Source: Chryseobacterium polytrichastri | Lineage (GTDB): Bacteria; Bacteroidota; Bacteroidia; Flavobacteriales; Weeksellaceae | Assembly (NCBI RefSeq): GCF_900142445.1 | Contig: NZ_FRAV01000001.1 | Location: 62,001 to 126,000, forward strand | Reading direction: 5' to 3' | Length of the DNA stretch: 64,000 nucleotides | Shown: piece after piece, positions 57,176 to 64,000 of the stretch | Position numbering within the stretch: position 1 is the stretch's first letter | How the letters are laid out: every line of letters begins with the position of its first letter | Made by a program: the position numbers and the translations under genes | The notes under the pieces: model-generated | What the model was told of the DNA's origin: nothing | Database searches by the model: none | What the model saw: the letters and a program-made list of their open reading frames with translations, nothing else

Positions 57176-59095
57176 TTATATTGCTGCTTCTTTCTTAAAA
57201 TAATTGACGAAATCTTCCATATTCATCACTCCAAGATCTCCTTCTCCACGTCTTCTTATAGAAATCGTTCCATCTTTCTCTTCATTCTCTCCTACAACCA
57301 GCATGAATGGGATCTTGTTTAATTCTGCATCACGGATCTTTTTACCCGTTTTCTCATTTCTGTCATCAATCTGACCGCTAATATCGTGATTTTCTAAAAA
57401 TTGTGAAACTTTTTTCGCATAATCTACATATTTTTCACTGATTGGTAGAATAATGAACTGATCAGGGCTTAACCATAATGGGAAATCTCCTGCAGTATTT
57501 TCTAATAAAATCGCGATAAAACGTTCCATAGACCCAAATGGTGCTCTGTGAATCATTACCGGTCTGTGTTTTTCATTGTCACTTCCGATATAGTGAAGAT
57601 CAAATCTTTCCGGTAAGTTATAATCTACCTGAATAGTTCCTAACTGCCATTTTCTTCCTAAAGCATCTTTCACCATGAAATCTAGCTTAGGACCATAAAA
57701 TGCAGCTTCTCCGTATTCTATAACTGTTTTTAGTCCTTTTTTCTCTGCTGCGTTAATAATCGCACTTTCGGCTTTTTCCCAATTCTCATCAGAACCGATA
57801 TATTTTTCTTTGTTATCAGGATCTCTTAAAGAAACCTGAGTTACAAAATCTTCAAATCCTAAAGATTTAAATACATAAAGTGTTAAGTCAATTACCTTTT
57901 CAAATTCTTCTAAAAGCTGATCCGGAGTACAGAAAAGGTGAGCATCATCCTGAGTAAACCCACGAACTCTTGTTAAGCCATGAAGTTCTCCACTTTGCTC
58001 ATATCTGTAAACCGTTCCGAATTCTGCATATCTTTTTGGAAGATCTCTGTAGCTCCATTGTGAAGTTTTATAAATTTCACAGTGGTGAGGGCAGTTCATT
58101 GGCTTCAGTAAGAATTCTTCTCCTTCATTTGGAGTTTTAATCGGCTGAAAGCTGTCTGCTCCATATTTATCCCAGTGACCAGAAGTTACATATAGTTCTT
58201 TTGAACCAATATGTGGAGACATTACGAATTCGTAACCTCCTTTTTTCTGAGCAACAGAAAGGAAATTTTCTAATTTTCTTCTTAAAGCAGTTCCCTTTGG
58301 CAACCAAAGTGGTAAACCGGCACCTACTTTTTCAGAAAATGCAAAAATACCTAATTCTTTACCTAATTTTCTATGATCTCTTCTTTTAGCTTCTTCTAAT
58401 CTTTCAAGATGTTCAGTAAGATCTTTCTGTTTAGGGAAAGAAATACCATACACTCTTGTTAATTGAGGATTCTTCTCATTTCCTCTCCAATAAGCTCCTG
58501 CTGCATTTAAAATCTTCATCGCTTTCACAATTCCTGTATTAGGAATGTGCCCTCCACGACATAAATCTGTGAAATCATCGTGAGTTACAAATGTGATTTC
58601 TCCATCATTAAGATTAGAAATCAACTCAACTTTGTAAGGATTATCTGCAAACGTTTTCAACGCTTCTTCTTTAGATACAGGGTATAATGAGAATGTTGAA
58701 GCTTTTTTAGCATTTTCTAATACTTTCTTCTCAATCTTCTCAAAATCTTTTTCGGATAAACTTTCGTCTCCAAAATCTACATCATAATAGAATCCACTTT
58801 CGATTGCCGGACCAATTGTCAACTTAGCTTGAGGATAAAATTCCATAATCGCCTGCGCCAAAAGGTGAGCAGAAGAATGCCAGAATGCTTTCTTTCCAAG
58901 ATCGTCATTCCAGGTTAACAATTGTACCGTAGAATCCGTGGTTATAGGTGTGGTGATCTCTACTTGTTTGTCATTAACAATTGCGGAAATGGTGTTTCTA
59001 GCCAATCCCTCGCTTATAGATTTTGCCACATCTAAAGGAGTAACTGCTCCTTCAAATTCGTTGACACTATTGTCTGGAAGTGTAATTTTTATCAT
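57176..59095 (-). CDS. thrS: Threonyl-tRNA synthetase
   Basis: The 639-residue class II synthetase has an N-terminal TGS domain (about 1-60), an editing domain with [11 protein letters not shown] (about 75-85) and the catalytic core (about 245-535). The core contains the zinc Cys in [48 protein letters not shown] and [11 protein letters not shown]. The anticodon-binding domain (about 540-639) ends it. Complete. It heads the thrS-infC pair and has a TAnnTTTG element at 59120. Confidence 0.98.
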   Translation of the reverse strand: MIKITLPDNSVNEFEGAVTPLDVAKSISEGLARNTISAIVNDKQVEITTPITTDSTVQLLTWNDDLGKKAFWHSSAHLLAQAIMEFYPQAKLTIGPAIESGFYYDVDFGDESLSEKDFEKIEKKVLENAKKASTFSLYPVSKEEALKTFADNPYKVELISNLNDGEITFVTHDDFTDLCRGGHIPNTGIVKAMKILNAAGAYWRGNEKNPQLTRVYGISFPKQKDLTEHLERLEEAKRRDHRKLGKELGIFAFSEKVGAGLPLWLPKGTALRRKLENFLSVAQKKGGYEFVMSPHIGSKELYVTSGHWDKYGADSFQPIKTPNEGEEFLLKPMNCPHHCEIYKTSQWSYRDLPKRYAEFGTVYRYEQSGELHGLTRVRGFTQDDAHLFCTPDQLLEEFEKVIDLTLYVFKSLGFEDFVTQVSLRDPDNKEKYIGSDENWEKAESAIINAAEKKGLKTVIEYGEAAFYGPKLDFMVKDALGRKWQLGTIQVDYNLPERFDLHYIGSDNEKHRPVMIHRAPFGSMERFIAILLENTAGDFPLWLSPDQFIILPISEKYVDYAKKVSQFLENHDISGQIDDRNEKTGKKIRDAELNKIPFMLVVGENEEKDGTISIRRRGEGDLGVMNMEDFVNYFKKEAAI

Positions 59096-59119
59096 TGTTT
59101 ACTAAGAAATTTTAAGTTG

Positions 59120-59127
59120 CAAAAATA
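59120..59127 (-). promoter_or_regulatory. -7 element of thrS-infC
   Basis: On the minus strand TATTTTTG (59127-59120) lies 24 bp upstream of the thrS ATG. Confidence 0.6.
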
Positions 59128-59158
59128 CGCATTTTTTATTTAAAAAGGTATATTAACG

Positions 59159-59166
59159 TATATTTG
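59159..59166 (+). promoter_or_regulatory. -7 element of the DUF4932 gene
   Basis: TATATTTG lies 23 bp upstream of the ATG at 59190. Confidence 0.6.
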
Positions 59167-59189
59167 AATTAAAGAATTAATACAAAACC

Positions 59190-60383
59190 ATGAAAAGTAT
59201 CCTCACATTTTTTATTCTTCTATTTTTCACTCTCTCTTTTTCTCAAAAAAATACCTCGAAATTTTCGGTGTCTTACCATAAGAATATAGAGACTTATTTC
59301 CTTGCTGAAATCCTTTCGGCAGACCATAGAAAAGCTAATAAAGGTTTTGAACTTTTTAAAATTAAGGAATGTTCTACCTATCAACCTATTGTGAAAAAAG
59401 CATTGGAGAAGTATGGTCATTTAAAGAACTCTAATATAGCATATTTAACTGCAAAAATTAATGACACATTATTAGAAAAATATGGCATTGGAAATGATGT
59501 AATGATGAAGCCTCTTTTATCCCATAAAGAATTTCCGTTGAAAGGATGGGCTGAATCATATGCTTTTGAAAGAAATACATTAACTAAAGAGCAAAATGAA
59601 GAGGTGACTTCTCTCATTAAAAATTATATTGCTGAGCTTGAACGTTTCTATGATAAAGAAAAGATAGGGGGATTCTTTAAAGAAAACAAAGCATTTTATG
59701 AAGGTGGAATAGCAGAATACAGCAAGCAAATCCCTGTAAATTTCACTTCTGCTATGGAACAGTTTTATGGAGAAGGTTTTCAGGAATACATCGTTCTTAT
59801 CTCGCCGATGATGATGTGGCCTATTGATGATAATGAAGGACGTGGAATAGGTGCTGATGTGCAGCATAAATTAGGAAATAAAAGTATTTATGAAATTGCA
59901 AGTCCATTCATGAGAGTAGAGCAGCCGGGGTATTTTGGCTATGATAATCAATTTCAGGCGAGGTTTTTAACCGTTCATGAATTTGGACATTCATTTGTGA
60001 ATAAAGAAGTCTATAGGTATAAAAAACAAATGGAAAAGTTTAAAGATTTATTCGAAAAATCAAATTTAAAAGAGATTATGACCAAAACAAATGGAGTAGC
60101 AGATTATCAGACGTGCGTGGTAGAGCATTTAGTGAGATTGGGTGAAATTCAGACCGCAAAAATTCAACATGATGAAGAACGCGCCAAAAAATTGGAAGAG
60201 TATCATCTTAAAAATTACTTCATCTTTTTACCTCAGTTAGAAGAAAAAATAAAAGAATACAATGCTAATAGGGCTCAATATAAGACATTCGGAGATTTTG
60301 TGCCGGAGCTTATAAAAGTTTTTGAAAATTCTAACATAGAATATATTAATAAAGAACTTAATGTCATCAAAAAAATAAGATAA
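59190..60383 (+). CDS. Secreted DUF4932-type putative metallopeptidase
   Basis: The 397-residue protein has a signal peptide (MKSILTFFILLFFTLSFSQ) and a zinc-metallopeptidase signature HEFGHSF (residues 263-269, HExxH in FLTVHEFGHSFVNKEVY). A plausible third ligand, Glu, lies in CVVEHLVRLGE about 45 residues on. The block ISPMMMWPIDDNEGRGIGADVQ before it and the overall length fit the DUF4932 family of Bacteroidota. The peptidase activity is predicted, not shown. A membrane-dipeptidase gene follows after 27 bp and may share its transcript. Confidence 0.82.
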   Translation: MKSILTFFILLFFTLSFSQKNTSKFSVSYHKNIETYFLAEILSADHRKANKGFELFKIKECSTYQPIVKKALEKYGHLKNSNIAYLTAKINDTLLEKYGIGNDVMMKPLLSHKEFPLKGWAESYAFERNTLTKEQNEEVTSLIKNYIAELERFYDKEKIGGFFKENKAFYEGGIAEYSKQIPVNFTSAMEQFYGEGFQEYIVLISPMMMWPIDDNEGRGIGADVQHKLGNKSIYEIASPFMRVEQPGYFGYDNQFQARFLTVHEFGHSFVNKEVYRYKKQMEKFKDLFEKSNLKEIMTKTNGVADYQTCVVEHLVRLGEIQTAKIQHDEERAKKLEEYHLKNYFIFLPQLEEKIKEYNANRAQYKTFGDFVPELIKVFENSNIEYINKELNVIKKIR

Positions 60384-60410
60384 CTAAAGTTTTAAATACA
60401 ACATACACTA

Positions 60411-61379
60411 ATGACTCATTTTAATATCGATTTACACTGCGACTTATTATATTATCTATTAAAGGAAAACTCAAAACCAAATGATAAAGAAGTAAGATGC
60501 GCATTACCACACTTAAAAGAAGGAAATGTAAAGCTTCAGGTAATGGCAATTTATGCCGCTACAGCAAAGAATAGTACAGAAGAAGGAATTCTGCAAAGTG
60601 AAATTTTCGCAGATCTATTGAATACCGATGATTTTTTTCTTTTTAAAGATGAAAATGATATACCTAATGATAATAGAGTAGGTATTCTTGCTGCTATTGA
60701 AAATGCATCGTCATTTTGTGAAGAGGAAATGAATCTGGATATAGGATTTAAAAACCTTGAAACGATTATTAAAAATACCCAAAAAGTATTGTATCTAGGG
60801 ATTACTCATCATTCTGAAAATCGTTTCGGAGGCGGAAATAATTCTGAAACAGGCTTAAAAGAAGATGGAAAAGTACTTATTGATTATCTGGCTGATAAGA
60901 AAATTGCGATTGATTTGGCTCATACAAGTGATCAATTAGCCTATGATATCCTGAATTATATTGATCAGAGAAATTACAAGATATCCATTCTTGCGAGCCA
61001 TTCTAATTATAGAAACGTATACAAAAACAACAGAAATCTTCCCGATGAATTGGTAAAAGAAGTGATTAAAAGAAAAGGGTTAATCGGGCTTAACTTCATT
61101 AAAGATTATATTGATCTTCAACATCCGGAAAGATTCTATGAACACATTCAGTACGGTTTAGATTTGGGTGCTGAAGATTGTATTGCATATGGAGCAGATT
61201 TTTTCTTTGATGCTGAACATCCAGATCAATCCCGCTATCCTTTTTTCTTTGAAGAGTTTAAAGATGCCACAAAATACAATTCCATCAATAAAAGAGTAGC
61301 AGAAGATTTTTCCCCTGTAATTATGGAAAAGATCAGCCATAAAAATGCAGTAAATTTTATCACAAGATTGTGGATCTAA
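60411..61379 (+). CDS. Membrane dipeptidase (M19 family)
   Basis: This zinc dipeptidase has a TIM-barrel fold. The 322-residue protein has the HxD metal pair His9/Asp11 in FNIDLHCDLLYYLL, the bridging Glu in AAIENASSF, then GITHHSENRFGGGNN, IDLAHTSDQLAYDIL, ILASHSNYRNVYKNNRNLPDE and YGADFFFD near the end. There is no signal peptide, unlike mammalian renal dipeptidase, so it is probably cytosolic. It may process peptides released by other enzymes. A terminator follows. Confidence 0.9.
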   Translation: MTHFNIDLHCDLLYYLLKENSKPNDKEVRCALPHLKEGNVKLQVMAIYAATAKNSTEEGILQSEIFADLLNTDDFFLFKDENDIPNDNRVGILAAIENASSFCEEEMNLDIGFKNLETIIKNTQKVLYLGITHHSENRFGGGNNSETGLKEDGKVLIDYLADKKIAIDLAHTSDQLAYDILNYIDQRNYKISILASHSNYRNVYKNNRNLPDELVKEVIKRKGLIGLNFIKDYIDLQHPERFYEHIQYGLDLGAEDCIAYGADFFFDAEHPDQSRYPFFFEEFKDATKYNSINKRVAEDFSPVIMEKISHKNAVNFITRLWI

Positions 61380-61385
61380 ATGTAT

Positions 61386-61419
61386 TAAATGGCAGTAATA
61401 AATTCTAAACTGCCATTTA
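61386..61419. terminator. Bidirectional terminator
   Basis: The stem TAAATGGCAG (61386-61395) / CTGCCATTTA (61410-61419) overlaps the stop codon of the converging minus-strand gene. Confidence 0.8.
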
Positions 61420-62961
61420 GTTTCTTTTTTTATATTTCACTTTTCGTTTAATAATTTCTATAACATCTACATTTTGAACTTTAGATTGTACCCATCCATG
61501 AATATCGATGTAGAAAAGTGATCTTCTATAATATTCATTTTTAGAAAAAATGCTCAGTTTTTTATCAAAATTTTCAAAGGCCTCTTGTCTTTTATTTAAA
61601 ACTAAATTATTCAAGTTTTTGAAAAAGTCGATACTTTCAAAATGAAATGCTTCCGGTTTTTTCATTTTATGGGTAAACTTCAACGTCGCTTTTATAAATT
61701 CATCATAATCTTCATCGTTTCCTGATTCGTGTTTCGACATTAAGATCAGGATTCGGGTATGAAACAATAGATCTTCCTGTACCATTCCTTTAGATTCAAT
61801 GATTTTCTTAGAGTATTCCAAAGATTCATTATATTTCTTACTTCCAAAAAGCATGGCTGCTATTTTAATATAGAAAATCATAAAATGATGTTCATCAATT
61901 TTATCCCGAAGTTTTTCCATCTTCATTTCTATTTCAGGAATAAGCTTGGTTCCTGTGAAAAATTCACCTTTTATAAAGTGAATATTCATCAACGTATTAT
62001 AATGCGTTAAGAAAATAAGAGATTGTAAGTTTTCATTCTGGGCAAAACTTTGAGAATTTACCATTTTATTGAAATTCCCGAAATGCTTTTCTAGAATATC
62101 AATATTACCATAAAGGAAAAGAATCTTAAGCAAATAGGTGTTTCCTTTGATATACCAAACGGGATGACTGGCAATCATTTCAGGGTTTTGATGGAATAAT
62201 TCCACCCATTGAAAGGCGTATTTCAACGTATACTTATAATCCTGTAGCAGCTGATTTTTCCATACATGTGCTTTGTAATACCATAATTTCTCTGTGAAAT
62301 TAAGCTTAAAAGGCTTTATGTTTTTGATTTGTGAATTAAATATATCCAAAATTTCCTTTCGCCCTTCATCATTTTTTACATAGCCATGCGTAAGCATTTC
62401 ACTATAAAGCTTTAATGAAAGATTAGAAAGTTGTGTTGTATATTGATTTTGCTTACTTACCGCGTTAGATTGCTTAATTAATTCTTCTGCTCTTCCGGCA
62501 ATACTTCGTGTAATGAATTGTGATTCAATCACTTTTTCTAAGTCAATAATTTCTGAGGCGATGCTTTTTTCATCTAATTCCAGGGCATACTGTTTGGTTT
62601 TATCTAATATTTTTAAAGCTTGCTTATAAAGGCCTTTTTGATAAAGAATATTGGCAAAATCCAACTGTTCCCTAAGTTGAATTCGATAGTTCTGATGACT
62701 GGGATTCATACGAAGACTTACCAAAAGCTGTTTGTAAAGATGGGCTTTGAGGTTAGAAAGCTGCTGTTTCGTAGATATCTTTTTTTGAAGAATAATGTTT
62801 TCATCATATTCATTCATTTTATCCAATTCTGAAAAAAGAAGCAAAAATTTTGCATCTATATTGATTCCCAAGCGGTTCACATAGAGTTTAAATTGTCGTT
62901 TTTCGGAGGTTGTCAAAGATTTAATAAGTACAAATAAAAAATCTTTTTGTAATTCTGCCAT
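61417..62961 (-). CDS. Helical-repeat protein of unknown function
   Basis: The 514-residue cytosolic protein is almost wholly helical, with spaced aromatic and Ala positions like TPR or other alpha-solenoid repeats (QLDFANILYQKGLYKQALKILDKTKQYALELDE near residue 108 is a TPR-like pair). It starts AELQKDFLFVLIKSLTTSEKRQFKLYVNRLG, which looks like a conserved N-terminal domain. No enzyme motif, signal or span is present. It is probably a scaffold or partner protein. I recognise it as a flavobacterial conserved protein without a known role. Confidence 0.7.
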   Translation of the reverse strand: MAELQKDFLFVLIKSLTTSEKRQFKLYVNRLGINIDAKFLLLFSELDKMNEYDENIILQKKISTKQQLSNLKAHLYKQLLVSLRMNPSHQNYRIQLREQLDFANILYQKGLYKQALKILDKTKQYALELDEKSIASEIIDLEKVIESQFITRSIAGRAEELIKQSNAVSKQNQYTTQLSNLSLKLYSEMLTHGYVKNDEGRKEILDIFNSQIKNIKPFKLNFTEKLWYYKAHVWKNQLLQDYKYTLKYAFQWVELFHQNPEMIASHPVWYIKGNTYLLKILFLYGNIDILEKHFGNFNKMVNSQSFAQNENLQSLIFLTHYNTLMNIHFIKGEFFTGTKLIPEIEMKMEKLRDKIDEHHFMIFYIKIAAMLFGSKKYNESLEYSKKIIESKGMVQEDLLFHTRILILMSKHESGNDEDYDEFIKATLKFTHKMKKPEAFHFESIDFFKNLNNLVLNKRQEAFENFDKKLSIFSKNEYYRRSLFYIDIHGWVQSKVQNVDVIEIIKRKVKYKKRN

Positions 62962-63107
62962 TGTAAATTTTAAGAATATAAGTGTTTGATTATCATTTTA
63001 TTGATGTTTATTCTTGGCTGATTGAATATTGTATTTTTTAATAAATATGAAAATGAAAAAATAATTCAATCTTTAGTTTTGAATCAAAATTAAGTAAAAA
63101 CTTTATT

Positions 63108-64000
63108 ATGAATTCCGAAAAAATTGAAATTTTTGATACGACGTTGAGAGATGGTGAGCAGGTTCCTGGATGTAAGCTTAATACAGAGCAAAAATTAACC
63201 ATTGCGGAGAGGCTTGATGAATTAGGAATTGATATAATTGAAGCAGGATTTCCGGTTTCTAGTCCGGGAGATTTTCATTCTGTTTCTGAAATTTCAAAAT
63301 TGGTAAAAAATGCTAAGGTTTGCGGATTAACAAGAGCTAATAAAAAAGATATAGAAATAGCTGCGGAAGCTCTAAAATATGCAAAAAGACCAAGAATCCA
63401 TACCGGAATAGGAACTTCAGATTCTCATATTAAATATAAATTCAATTCTACAAGAGAAGACATTATAGAGCGGGCTGTTGATGCGGTGAAATACGCCAAA
63501 AGCTTTGTTGAAGATGTAGAGTTTTATGCAGAAGATGCGGGAAGAACAGATAATGATTATTTGGCAAAAGTATGTGAAGAAGTAATTAAGGCCGGAGCAA
63601 CGGTTCTTAATATTCCTGATACTACAGGCTATTGCCTTCCCGAAGAATATGGTGCTAAGATTAAATATTTAAAAGAAAATGTAAAAGGTATTGATAAGGC
63701 TGTATTGTCTTGTCACTGCCACAATGATTTAGGATTGGCGACAGCTAATTCAATTTCGGGTGTTGTGAATGGAGCCCGACAAATTGAATGCACCATTAAC
63801 GGGCTTGGAGAAAGAGCTGGAAACACAGCGCTGGAAGAAGTTGTCATGATTCTAAAACAGCATACAGATTTGAATTTACATACAGATGTCAATTCAAAAA
63901 TGCTTAACAAGATGAGTACTTTAGTTTCGGATTTGATGGGTGTATTCGTTCAGCCTAATAAGGCCATTGTGGGAGCTAATGCTTTTGCTCACAGCTCAGG
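63108..64000 (+). CDS. leuA: 2-isopropylmalate synthase, N-terminal part (runs off window)
   Basis: This is the first step of leucine synthesis, joining acetyl-CoA and 2-oxoisovalerate. The frame is open from the ATG at 63108 to the end of the window (297 codons). It shows the signature [17 protein letters not shown] (metal Asp and Arg), [35 protein letters not shown], the metal histidines in [16 protein letters not shown] and [17 protein letters not shown]. This is LeuA rather than citramalate or homocitrate synthase by overall pattern, although related enzymes are close. The C-terminal regulatory domain is not in the window. Confidence 0.9.
   Translation, partial: MNSEKIEIFDTTLRDGEQVPGCKLNTEQKLTIAERLDELGIDIIEAGFPVSSPGDFHSVSEISKLVKNAKVCGLTRANKKDIEIAAEALKYAKRPRIHTGIGTSDSHIKYKFNSTREDIIERAVDAVKYAKSFVEDVEFYAEDAGRTDNDYLAKVCEEVIKAGATVLNIPDTTGYCLPEEYGAKIKYLKENVKGIDKAVLSCHCHNDLGLATANSISGVVNGARQIECTINGLGERAGNTALEEVVMILKQHTDLNLHTDVNSKMLNKMSTLVSDLMGVFVQPNKAIVGANAFAHSS

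Overview
The window is AT-rich DNA from a member of the Bacteroidota, most likely a flavobacterium of the Chryseobacterium/Weeksellaceae type. Four things point there. The type IX secretion protein PorQ is present, together with secreted peptidases carrying type IX C-terminal sorting domains. The -7 promoter motif TAnnTTTG recurs upstream of many genes, and Shine-Dalgarno sequences are largely absent. There are short double-glycine leader peptides of the form MKNxKKISxExL..NGG. The genus is an inference; the phylum is close to certain.

Layout. 1-9.5 kb: housekeeping and envelope genes (cmk, porQ, pyrH, frr, an LptF/G permease, lolA, ftsK) with a small lipoprotein gene wedged behind ftsK. 9.6-12.3 kb: three tandem isochorismatase-fold hydrolases and a Crp/Fnr regulator. 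12.5-17.5 kb: a fused CcsBA cytochrome c synthase, an SPFH membrane protein and a ribbon-helix-helix protein. 18-21.4 kb: lysine catabolism (an ALDH7-type dehydrogenase and lysine 6-transaminase). 21.6-29 kb: SemiSWEET, GNAT, then a GbsR/MarR-type regulator heading a complete RND efflux operon. 29.3-37 kb is an accessory stretch. It holds tRNA-Ala, two unlisted double-glycine peptides, a membrane-anchored AraC regulator, duplicated NTF2 and NTF2-DJ-1 secreted proteins, lipoproteins, an NlpC/P60 peptidase and a stand-alone LytTR protein. 37.2-42 kb: dapD and a polysaccharide or lipid-linked sugar cluster. 42-49.3 kb: the histidine operon hisGDCBHAF(IE) behind a leader-peptide attenuator. 49.4-54.3 kb: a TonB-dependent receptor, a small Gly-rich protein and two tandem M28 peptidases. 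54.4-59.1 kb: rplT, rpmI, infC and thrS, interrupted by an alpha/beta-hydrolase unit. 59.2-64 kb: a DUF4932 metalloprotein, a membrane dipeptidase, a helical-repeat protein and the start of leuA.

Several local histories can be read directly. The ftsK 3' tail is duplicated around a lipoprotein gene. An NTF2-DJ-1 gene was duplicated and one copy then lost its DJ-1 half, leaving a 15-bp scar. An M28 gene was duplicated together with the rplT terminator that hosts its promoter, and the hairpin then decayed in the new copy while the promoter stayed. A short palindrome of Crp/Fnr type sits about 41 bp upstream of the predicted start of the isochorismatase operon, whose last neighbour is a Crp/Fnr gene.

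The best candidates for undescribed biology are the two Cys-containing double-glycine peptides at 30.4-31.1 kb and the three-compartment hydrolase set at 9.7-11.6 kb. No CRISPR array, prophage, insertion sequence or rRNA operon was seen.
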